Assembly (NCBI GenBank): GCA_964454335.1
Contig: CAYVVT010000025.1
Coordinates: 1-24,591 of the forward strand
Direction: 5' to 3'
Length of the DNA: 24,591 bases
Origin: CAYVVT01 sp964454335
GTDB lineage: Bacteria; Fidelibacterota; UBA8477; JABMPR01
A program made the position numbers and the translations under genes. How positions within the stretch are numbered: position 1 is the stretch's first letter; each line of letters starts with the position of its first letter. Shown here piece after piece: positions 1 through 6,488 of the stretch. The notes under the pieces are model-generated. The model searched no databases. It was not told where the DNA came from and worked only from the letters and a program-made list of their open reading frames with translations.

Positions 1-376
1 AGTCGTAGGTATTACCGTATTTGACTGTTGCATCCAGGAACTTATATGCAGTGCGATGGGTGGAGTTACCCGATCCCTCCAATTCCTGGTGAGTCTGGAA
101 GTTGGCAACCTCCTCCCAATCTCTTGTCCCAGTCTCACGGCGTTCCAGGACAAAGCCCAGATTTTCAGTTTCGCTGGCTGTCACCCATTCAAGTTCTATT
201 CCAGCCCTAACCTGGCTGGCGGTGAAAGAGGTGAGTTCTACTGGAAGACTTGATTCGGCTGCAGAGGTACCCATTGCATACCCGTCGTACGAACCACCTG
301 TGTATTGCGCAAGTCCTGGAACGGTAAGGAATAGTATTACCATTGAAAGTGTAAGAGCATTTATTCTGGAAATCAT
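1..376 (-). CDS. Secreted surface protein, N-terminal part (runs off left edge)
   Basis: The reading frame is open from an ATG at 376 to the window edge, giving about 125 residues with no stop. It begins MISRINALTLSMVILFL and continues to VPGLAQ, a clear Sec signal peptide with a likely cleavage after LAQ. Soon after comes SLPVELTSFTA followed by LEWVTASETENLGFVLERR. This signature belongs to Ig/fibronectin-like modules of FCB-group surface proteins, where it usually sits near the C-terminus before a sorting or FlgD-like domain. Here it lies directly after the signal peptide. A GGAG sits 9 bases before the ATG. Another in-frame ATG lies five codons upstream, at 391, but has no comparable site. 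The gene lies 56 bases downstream of the FGE-like gene on the same strand and is probably co-transcribed. The exact function is unknown. Confidence 0.75.
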   Translation of the reverse strand, partial: MISRINALTLSMVILFLTVPGLAQYTGGSYDGYAMGTSAAESSLPVELTSFTASQVRAGIELEWVTASETENLGFVLERRETGTRDWEEVANFQTHQELEGSGNSTHRTAYKFLDATVKYGNTYD

Positions 377-432
377 GATCGGAATCTCCATTTCGGTCTT
401 TGTAAAGGATCTCATAGTCACTAATCCAATCC

Positions 433-1926
433 CTATGGTGCTGTCCGGCCAGCGCGGGCACCGTGCGCATAACCCCTGTCTGTGCTGGATAAACTGCCAT
501 AGGTACGGTCAACCATCGGCATCTGAACTATATTGGTTGTCCACGCACCGCCACGAAAACCTGCACCAGTGCCAGTGGTGACCTCGCCGCTGCTAATACC
601 TGGCCAGTTAGCGACGTTGGCATGACCATCCGTACTTAGAACTCCATCTCCATGCGTACCGTCAAATGCCCTCCCAGTCGCATTACCAACTGTAGCGAGG
701 CGCTCGTACAGATTCCCACTTAGTTCCATCACACCATAATAGCCTGCACCCGCCTCTGCTCTGGTAGAGCTACTCGTTGCAAAGATCCCACAGCGTAATG
801 GGCCATCTGTACTCCCATCGGTTGCTGAAAAAGATACGTTTCCGTTAGGGTCACTGGCATAGTTAGCACTTACTGTTGCATTGTACTGACCGTCGTTACT
901 GAAAGAATACGCGGAACCTGCAATACTCGTGTTTGCCCACGCATATTCATCGTCCACAACAGACTGTGTACCACGGCACAGTTTCTCATATTCCAATTCA
1001 GTCATTGGTCGCAGTCCAGCCCAATCAGCATAAGCCGCCCCATCCATCCAACTAAGAAAATTGCAGGCCCGATTTGGGGCGCTGGCGCTACGGCTGCCCT
1101 GGGATCCGCTGATTGTGCCGCGGTAAGTTGTGTAATTTGACGCACCCTGTATGGAACGATTGCCATCCTGGGTGCTGGTAAGGGTATTCAGAAAGTCTAC
1201 ATACTGCCCCTGGCTGATCTCATTTTTCATGCTGTAAAATGCTGCATAACCCTTAGGGAAATCGGCTGGAATGGGACCAGACTGATCCCCAGAATCGCCA
1301 TTATCTGCATCATAGTAGAAATTGCCGCTCGAAGTGCCGACAGTAATCGCACCCTCCGAAGTGATCTGATAGGGTCCCGTACCGTCACCCGCTCGGAAAC
1401 AGTTGGTTTGATCACCATCGGTATCACCGACGTAGAATGAGCCTTGAGGTATGTATACCATTTCAATGGCGAATACTTTCACTGTGACGGTGGCATTATC
1501 CGCCAATCCATCGGTACCATAATTCCAGCGTAGTTTTACGCCATCCCAGTCATTACTCCCCGTACTCTCGCTGGACCTGAATATGAACACACCCTTTCCG
1601 TCCGAAGCGGCAGTGATGGTAGATGATACGCTGTTCTCGTTAGTAACACTGTGACCGCTCGTGTGGAGTGTGGCATGTGCCCAATCGCCACCGGTCACCT
1701 CATATTTCACAAATACCCAGGCGGCGTCCCAGTTGTTCAGTGTTGTATTGTCCCTCCAGGAGTTATCCCAGGATAGGTCAAACTGAACATGGGTATAATC
1801 GCTTGTGGTGTTCTGACCCGTTAGGGTAGGAGTGCCTACTGAAATGTTATTTGCACATGCAGGGATTGCCAGTGCAAACCCAATGAGCACAGTGATCATC
1901 TTACGAAAAGTGTAAGTTCGGTTCAT
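433..1926 (-). CDS. Secreted protein with FGE/SUMF1-like (formylglycine-generating-enzyme fold) domain
   Basis: 497 residues. It opens with a signal peptide (MNRTYTFRKMITVLIGFALA, cleavage near PACA). Residues of about 25-150 form a beta-rich N-terminal region. From about residue 155 the FGE-sulfatase fold begins with MVYIPQGSFYVGD, followed by NEISQGQYVDFLN, WAGLRPMTELEYEKLCRG and GVMELSGNLYER, and ends with FRGGAWTTN and ARAGR. These are the landmarks of the SUMF1/FGE family. In genuine FGEs the C-terminal block carries copper-binding catalytic cysteines near a GFRC motif. Here the end reads GARAGRTAP with no cysteine, so sulfatase activation is unlikely and a structural or ligand-binding role is more likely. 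A GGGGAG lies 7 bases before the ATG, and AT-rich promoter-like sequence lies upstream (about 1930-2010). GC is a little lower than in the core genes. Confidence 0.85.
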   Translation of the reverse strand: MNRTYTFRKMITVLIGFALAIPACANNISVGTPTLTGQNTTSDYTHVQFDLSWDNSWRDNTTLNNWDAAWVFVKYEVTGGDWAHATLHTSGHSVTNENSVSSTITAASDGKGVFIFRSSESTGSNDWDGVKLRWNYGTDGLADNATVTVKVFAIEMVYIPQGSFYVGDTDGDQTNCFRAGDGTGPYQITSEGAITVGTSSGNFYYDADNGDSGDQSGPIPADFPKGYAAFYSMKNEISQGQYVDFLNTLTSTQDGNRSIQGASNYTTYRGTISGSQGSRSASAPNRACNFLSWMDGAAYADWAGLRPMTELEYEKLCRGTQSVVDDEYAWANTSIAGSAYSFSNDGQYNATVSANYASDPNGNVSFSATDGSTDGPLRCGIFATSSSTRAEAGAGYYGVMELSGNLYERLATVGNATGRAFDGTHGDGVLSTDGHANVANWPGISSGEVTTGTGAGFRGGAWTTNIVQMPMVDRTYGSLSSTDRGYAHGARAGRTAP

Positions 1927-2168
1927 CGTTAACTCCCCGTATTAATTCTTCAAAATGAATTTAAAGATATAGCCACAATATTTTTTTAGCAAATGTGAAT
2001 AGTATAAAGGGATTCTTCTTCAATGGTGGGCCAGGATCAGAGCGATTATCCAAGGATTCTTCCATCATCGGATGTAAGGGAGAGAAACTATGTAGCATAT
2101 TCTGTAGTACTTGAATATTCTCGATGCTGCATTCTTAATATTAACAACCATTTCAAAATGGCATATCC
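1927..2168. other. Intergenic region between secreted-protein gene and tRNA scar
   Basis: This AT-rich stretch holds the leader and promoter region of the minus-strand FGE-like gene (poly-A/T runs at about 1950-2010). I see no convincing gene. In particular, no tRNA 5' half (acceptor GGGACCG or D-arm) precedes the tRNA fragment that starts at 2169. The plus-strand and minus-strand open frames crossing this region have no recognisable protein features. Confidence 0.5.
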
Positions 2169-2215
2169 CCGGCTTCATAAGCCGGAGGTCGCGGGTTCGA
2201 GTCCCGTCGGTCCCG
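2169..2215 (+). pseudogene. 3' half of a tRNA gene with CAT anticodon (probable attachment-site remnant)
   Basis: The sequence folds as the 3' half of a tRNA. The anticodon arm is CCGGC-TTCATAA-GCCGG (2169-2185, anticodon CAT at 2176-2178). It is followed by a five-base variable region AGGTC, a T-arm GCGGG-TTCGAGT-CCCGT (2191-2207), the acceptor 3' strand CGGTCCC (2208-2214) and discriminator G. CCA is not encoded. The matching 5' acceptor (GGGACCG) and a D-arm are absent upstream, so this is not a full gene. The anticodon would be Met or lysidine-modified Ile. Tyrosine integrases often cross over in this half, leaving a full tRNA at one end and a 3' fragment at the other. In this orientation the element would lie to the left. 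Confidence 0.75.
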
Positions 2216-2222
2216 CAGAAGT

Positions 2223-2253
2223 AAAACCCCACCACGGTGGGGTTTTGTTTTTT
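2223..2253 (+). terminator. Rho-independent terminator after the tRNA fragment
   Basis: Perfect inverted repeat AAAACCCCACC / GGTGGGGTTTT (2223-2233 and 2236-2246), effectively a 10-bp stem with a 4-base loop, followed by GTTTTTT. It lies 8 bases after the end of the tRNA fragment, as expected for the original tRNA terminator. It also insulates mltG from leftward sequence. Confidence 0.85.
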
Positions 2254-2353
2254 AATCAGAATAGGGGGCCAGGATCGTGCGCCCGACTTGATGAGAATAA
2301 CTTCTTTCAATTACCTTCCTTTCTATATTTCAGCCCTCAATGGCGGATGATAA

Positions 2354-3391
2354 ATGCGCATAAGTCAAACCACCCTCAAAGGCCTCATTGGCCTGCTGGC
2401 ATTCTTTCTGGTGATCTGGGGGATTACAGGATTGCATCTCATCTTTGATGCTCACGCACCCAGTGGGAATGCCAGCATTGTCAGGATTATTGTAGCGGAA
2501 GGGGAGAGCCTGAGCCAGATCGCTACCACGTTGCGTCAGAACCGGATCATCGAGGACGAGTTGCGTTTCAAGCTGGCAGCCAGACTGCTACGCCGTACCC
2601 GCTCCATCTATCCCGGTTACTATGACATCCCCCAGGCCATCTCAAATAGTGAAGCTCTGGAGTATCTCTCCAATGCAAAGGCCCGCGAGGTGACCGTCAC
2701 CTTTCCCGAGGGTCTCCGCACCGATGAGATCATCCACCAGTTGAGTACTACCCTGGAGCTCGATTCCCTGCTCATGATCGAACTACTCAAGGATCCGGAA
2801 CTCCTGCTTATCGCCGACCATGATTTCATTCATCTTGAGGGCACGCTCTTTCCGGATACATACCGTTTCCTGGTCAACAGCAGCGAGAAGACCATTCTCA
2901 AACGCATGGTGCAGCATTTTGCCGAGCAGATCACCCCTGAATGGGAGCAACGCGCTGCCGAGATGGGTTTCAGCATCCCTGAGATCATTACTCTGGCTTC
3001 TCTCATCGAGAAGGAGACAGCCCTGCCTCGGGAACGCAAGATCATCTCCTCAGTATATCACAACCGTATCAGGACCGAAATGCACTTGAACTGCGATCCC
3101 ACCCTCATCTACATGCTCATCCAGATGGGCCAGTGGGACGGCAATCTCAAGGTGGAGCACAAGGTGATCCGGAATCGCTATAACACTTACTGGTTCAGGG
3201 GCTTACCCCCGGGACCCATTGCAAACCCGGGTCTGGCCAGCATAGAGGCGGCCCTGTATCCGGACAGTACCGACTTTCTCTATTTCGTGGGTATGAACGA
3301 TGGAACGGGAGCCCACGATTTCTCCGTCACCCAGCGTGACCACATCAACAAGGTCAACCGCTATCAACGCCGCAGGGCTGCATGGCGCTAG
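2354..3391 (+). CDS. mltG: Endolytic murein transglycosylase MltG (YceG family)
   Basis: 345 residues, the usual family length. MltG cleaves nascent glycan strands in the inner membrane and helps set glycan length. An N-terminal membrane anchor (residues 9-30) is followed by a LysM-like region (IIVAEGESLSQIATTL, 45-60) and the YceG catalytic domain. The conserved LASLIEKET places the catalytic glutamate at E219, matching E218 of the E. coli enzyme. HLEGTLFPDTY (160-170) and GLPPGPIANPGLASIEAA (283-300) are also family hallmarks. The ATG at 2354 is preceded by a weak GGCGGA. The last 10 bases overlap the pcrA start, indicating co-transcription. Confidence 0.95.
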   Translation: MRISQTTLKGLIGLLAFFLVIWGITGLHLIFDAHAPSGNASIVRIIVAEGESLSQIATTLRQNRIIEDELRFKLAARLLRRTRSIYPGYYDIPQAISNSEALEYLSNAKAREVTVTFPEGLRTDEIIHQLSTTLELDSLLMIELLKDPELLLIADHDFIHLEGTLFPDTYRFLVNSSEKTILKRMVQHFAEQITPEWEQRAAEMGFSIPEIITLASLIEKETALPRERKIISSVYHNRIRTEMHLNCDPTLIYMLIQMGQWDGNLKVEHKVIRNRYNTYWFRGLPPGPIANPGLASIEAALYPDSTDFLYFVGMNDGTGAHDFSVTQRDHINKVNRYQRRRAAWR

Positions 3392-5592
3392 ACGTTCTCG
3401 CCGGTCTCAATCCACAGCAACGCGCTGCAGTCGAAGCCCTGGAAGGGCCCGTGCTCGTCTTTGCCGGCGCTGGTAGCGGCAAGACCCGCGTTCTGACCCA
3501 CCGGGTTGCGCATCTTATTGCCACAGGAGAAGCGGAACCCCATGAGATCCTGGCGGTCACCTTCACGAACAAGGCTGCAGGGGAGATGCGGGACCGCATC
3601 ATCAAGCTTGTGGGTGAATCCCGTGGATTCGTCTCCATGGGTACCTTCCACTCGATCTGTGCTTCAATCCTGCGCAGGGATGCCGTCAATATCGGATTTG
3701 AACCGGGATTCAGTATCTACGACGATGAGGACGGTCAGCGTCTGGTTAAGCAGATCATGCAGGATCAGAACATCGCCACGGACCTGGTGAAACCCAGTGC
3801 CGTGTTCTACACCATCAAACAGTACAAATCCCAGATGGTCTTTCCCGGGGATGCGGTGGATCTGGCCGTGAGCAGTTTCGATGAAAAGGCGGTAAGGATC
3901 TATTCGCTCTACCAGCAAAGGTTGAAACTCAACAATGCCATGGATTTCGACGATCTGCTGCTGAAGCCCTTGGAGCTGTTTGGACAATTCCCCAATGTGC
4001 TTGAGAAATATCAGCGCCGGTATCGCTACATCCTGGTTGACGAATACCAGGATACCAACCGCGCCCAGTTCCTGTTCGTGGAAGCCCTGAGCCGGGAACA
4101 CCGTAACCTCTGTGTGGTGGGGGATGACGACCAGTCCATTTACGGATGGCGTGGGGCGGATATCTCCAATATCCTTGATTTCAAGCAGGCCTTCCCGGAT
4201 GCCAAGATCTTCAAACTTGAGCAGAACTACCGCTCTACCAAGACCATCGTTGCAGCGGCTTCCGCGGTGGTGGGTAACAATGTCAATCGTGCTGAGAAGG
4301 AGCTGTTCACCGAACTGGATCAAGGGGATGCACTGAAGGTATTGGATGCACGAGATGATCTGGATGAAGGACGTCTCATCGTGGAGGAGATCCAGCAGTT
4401 GAGCCGTCAGGGAAAGCTCAGTTACAGGGATTTCGCTCTGCTGTACCGAACCAATGCACAATCGCGGTCTCTGGAGGATGTCCTGCGGCGGATCGGGATC
4501 CCCTATCAGATCATCGGTGGTACGCGTTTCTATGAACGTCGGGAGATCAAGGATATCCTGGCTTATTTCAGATTGGTGATCAATCCGGCGGACGATATCA
4601 GTTTCCAGCGCGTGATCAACGTCCCCACCCGGGGGATCGGGATGACAAGTCAGCAGAAGATCGCTCAATATGCCGTTCAGAACGGAATATCAAACTTTGC
4701 CGCCGGGACCAGGGCCGATGAGATCGGATTGAGCCGCGGTGCTGATAGAAGGGTCAGTGAGTTCATTGCTATGATCCAGAAATTTGCCCAGGAGTCGCAG
4801 CAGCTGGATCTGAACGACTGGGCGCGACAACTGGTGGATCGCCTGGGATTCATTGAGTATTACCGCAAGGATGGTACGGACGAAAGTTTGGCACGGATCG
4901 AGAATATCTACGAATTGCTCAGTGCCATCGATGAGTATTGTGAGCGGGATGAAGATGCCTCGCTTGTAGGATACATGGAAGAAGTGGTATTGCTAACGGA
5001 TATCGACAACTACAACCGGGAGGGTGAGCAGGTGACCCTCATGACGCTGCATAGCGCCAAGGGTCTTGAATTCCCCATTGTTTTCCTCACCGGAATGGAA
5101 GATGGGCTTTTCCCATTGCAGCGCTCCATCGAAGAGGCCAGCGAACTGGAAGAGGAACGCAGGTTGTTCTACGTGGGGATCACCAGGGCCATGCAACGCG
5201 CCTACCTGTCTGCTGCCAGGGTCCGTCAGCGCTATGGGGAACTGATGGTCAGCCGCCCATCCCGTTTTCTGGACGAGATCCCGCCTGACCTACTTGAGCG
5301 TGTAGAGGAACCGGTGCTTGTAAGGACTCCCCGAGCTGCATCCCGCTCCAGGATGTTCGATCGCGGTGTCACTCGACCCAGCCAGCGCAAACGCAGCATT
5401 GCAGCTGTGAGCCATAAGGCACCGGATACCACTTTCAAAGCCGGTATGAGCGTGGAACACGCGTTCTTTGGTACGGGTAAGGTCACCAGCGTCGAGGGCG
5501 AGGGTCCGGATGCCAAGCTCAGTGTGGTCTTCCAGGGGAATGTCCACAAGAAGCTCATTGCCAAGTTTGCGAACCTGAAGATCATCGAGTAA
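3382..5592 (+). CDS. pcrA: UvrD/Rep/PcrA-type superfamily 1A DNA helicase
   Basis: 736 residues, the PcrA/UvrD size. It is an ATP-dependent 3'-5' DNA helicase for nucleotide excision repair and for clearing recombination or replication intermediates. The SF1A motifs are all visible: Walker A GAGSGKT (29-35), motif Ia FTNKAAGEM, motif II VDEYQDT (219-225), motif III GDDDQSIYGWRGAD (247-260), motif IV QNYRST (281-286), motif V LMTLHSAKGLEFP and motif VI RRLFYVGITRA. The C-terminal 45 residues (GMSVEHAFFGTGKV to the end) match the PcrA tudor-like domain that contacts RNA polymerase. The start ATG lies inside the last codons of mltG (10-base overlap). Confidence 0.95.
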   Translation: MALDVLAGLNPQQRAAVEALEGPVLVFAGAGSGKTRVLTHRVAHLIATGEAEPHEILAVTFTNKAAGEMRDRIIKLVGESRGFVSMGTFHSICASILRRDAVNIGFEPGFSIYDDEDGQRLVKQIMQDQNIATDLVKPSAVFYTIKQYKSQMVFPGDAVDLAVSSFDEKAVRIYSLYQQRLKLNNAMDFDDLLLKPLELFGQFPNVLEKYQRRYRYILVDEYQDTNRAQFLFVEALSREHRNLCVVGDDDQSIYGWRGADISNILDFKQAFPDAKIFKLEQNYRSTKTIVAAASAVVGNNVNRAEKELFTELDQGDALKVLDARDDLDEGRLIVEEIQQLSRQGKLSYRDFALLYRTNAQSRSLEDVLRRIGIPYQIIGGTRFYERREIKDILAYFRLVINPADDISFQRVINVPTRGIGMTSQQKIAQYAVQNGISNFAAGTRADEIGLSRGADRRVSEFIAMIQKFAQESQQLDLNDWARQLVDRLGFIEYYRKDGTDESLARIENIYELLSAIDEYCERDEDASLVGYMEEVVLLTDIDNYNREGEQVTLMTLHSAKGLEFPIVFLTGMEDGLFPLQRSIEEASELEEERRLFYVGITRAMQRAYLSAARVRQRYGELMVSRPSRFLDEIPPDLLERVEEPVLVRTPRAASRSRMFDRGVTRPSQRKRSIAAVSHKAPDTTFKAGMSVEHAFFGTGKVTSVEGEGPDAKLSVVFQGNVHKKLIAKFANLKIIE

Positions 5593-5763
5593 TCCTCGTC
5601 ACATAATCAAAACTCACTTATCCCCGGATTAAAACCACAGGACTATACGCCATTCCAGGCGCGGTTTCTGCTCATTTTAAATCTACATGAGACTCATTTG
5701 CACTTGCGATGGAGTGGAAGGATGGGTACTTTTGCATAGCATTAACATGGGGCATTGAGGAAA
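5593..5763. other. Leader region of the fur-feo operon
   Basis: 171 bases between pcrA and the fur-family gene, with no open frame of note. It should contain the iron-operon promoter. The only symmetric element I see is ATGAG-A-CTCAT at 5687-5697 (see separate entry). No canonical GATAATGATTATC-type Fur box is visible. Confidence 0.4.
5687..5697. promoter_or_regulatory. Short palindrome ATGAGACTCAT upstream of fur-feo
   Basis: Perfect 5-1-5 inverted repeat, 67 bases before the fur-family start. A TGA-N-TCA-like core with odd spacing is compatible with a metalloregulator site, possibly autoregulation by the adjacent Fur-family protein. It does not match the E. coli 19-bp Fur consensus, so the assignment is speculative. 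Confidence 0.25.
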
Positions 5764-6201
5764 ATGGTACGCGAAACGGAAATCAAACAGGTACTCCGGG
5801 ATCACGAACTCAAGGTGACCTGGCAGCGGCTTGAACTGCTGAAACTTCTATCCAGCACCACAGAGCACATGGATGCAGAGGCGATCTATCTGCAGCTTCT
5901 GAAACGCAAGAAGAATGTAAGCAGGGCAACGGTTTACCGCAGTCTGGATACTCTGGTGGAAGAAGGTCTGGTTGAACGTCACGAGTTCGGTGATGGTCGG
6001 GCCCGGTTCGAGCGCAGCCAGGGACGGGATGAGCATCATGACCATCTCATCTGTACCGAGTGCGGAAAGGTCATCGAATTTTACAATCTGGAGATCGAAG
6101 CCCTGCAGGTCTCAATCTGCAACGAAGCGAACTTCATTCCCACCGACCATACCATGCACATCTACGGCGTCTGCTCTGACTGCCAGGCCAAATCCTCATG
6201 A
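5764..6201 (+). CDS. fur: Fur-family ferric/metal uptake regulator
   Basis: 145 residues from the ATG at 5764. An in-frame TTG three codons upstream (5755) is an alternative, with GGGG just before it. The N-terminal winged helix includes the recognition segment VSRATVYRSLDTL (52-64). The C-terminal dimerisation domain has metal ligands HHDH (91-94) and two structural zinc CxxC pairs, C97/C100 (CTEC) and C137/C140 (CSDC). Co-operonic position with feoA and feoB points to Fur rather than Zur or PerR: an Fe(II)-dependent repressor of ferrous-iron uptake and probably of its own operon. The stop overlaps the feoA start (ATGA), indicating translational coupling. Confidence 0.9.
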   Translation: MVRETEIKQVLRDHELKVTWQRLELLKLLSSTTEHMDAEAIYLQLLKRKKNVSRATVYRSLDTLVEEGLVERHEFGDGRARFERSQGRDEHHDHLICTECGKVIEFYNLEIEALQVSICNEANFIPTDHTMHIYGVCSDCQAKSS

Positions 6202-6488
6202 ACATGTTCAACCGCCCTAGAAGACGGCCCCGGCATCGCATATCGGATGAGAACCTGGAGGGTTTGCGTCTCAGTGATCTTGGCCCTGGAGAGAGGGGTC
6301 GTGTCCTGGAGATCGGTGGCAGCGAATCCTTCCGAGTCAGACTCATGGAGATGGGTTTGACACTTGAGGAGATCGTCGAGGTTGACAAATACGCACCTCT
6401 GCAGGATCCCATGGAACTTATCGTGCGACGCTATCATCTCTCCCTGAGACGCAAGGATGCCCAGAAGATCGTGGTGGAGCGCGCTTGA
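6198..6488 (+). CDS. feoA: FeoA, SH3-like cytosolic partner of FeoB
   Basis: 96 residues. The conserved FeoA core is visible: LRLSDLGPGERGRVLEI (23-39), then RVRLMEMGLTLEEIVEV and ELIVRRYHLSLRRKDAQKIVVE. This is the small SH3-like fold thought to regulate FeoB. An arginine-rich N-terminal extension (about 20 residues, RPRRRPRHR) precedes the domain. The start ATG overlaps the stop of the fur-family gene, and the stop overlaps the feoB TTG start, so three genes are translated as a coupled chain. Confidence 0.93.
   Translation: MNMFNRPRRRPRHRISDENLEGLRLSDLGPGERGRVLEIGGSESFRVRLMEMGLTLEEIVEVDKYAPLQDPMELIVRRYHLSLRRKDAQKIVVERA

Larger units (their letters stand above)
2028..2276 (+). repeat. 11-bp direct repeat GGGCCAGGATC flanking the tRNA scar
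   Basis: The exact sequence GGGCCAGGATC occurs at 2028-2038 and again at 2266-2276, in the same orientation. The copies sit on either side of the tRNA fragment and its terminator, 238 bases apart. The repeat is short enough to be chance. Its placement around a probable attachment site is the only reason to record it. Confidence 0.35.

Noticed and set aside
2169..2215. tRNA sequence considered as a complete tRNA-Met gene
   Set aside because: No 5' acceptor strand or D-arm can be found in the 60 bases upstream.
2065..2310. Minus-strand open frame containing GTDGTRTRDLRL
   Set aside because: This peptide is the well-known false translation of the antisense of a tRNA 3' half. It marks the tRNA fragment, not a protein gene.
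2023..2448. Plus-strand open frame running through the tRNA fragment into mltG
   Set aside because: It crosses a tRNA fragment and a terminator, has no protein signature and overlaps the mltG start out of frame.
3664..4668. 334-codon open frame antisense to pcrA
   Set aside because: Composition is a shadow of the helicase codons, with no domain and no ribosome site. The sense strand has all SF1 motifs.
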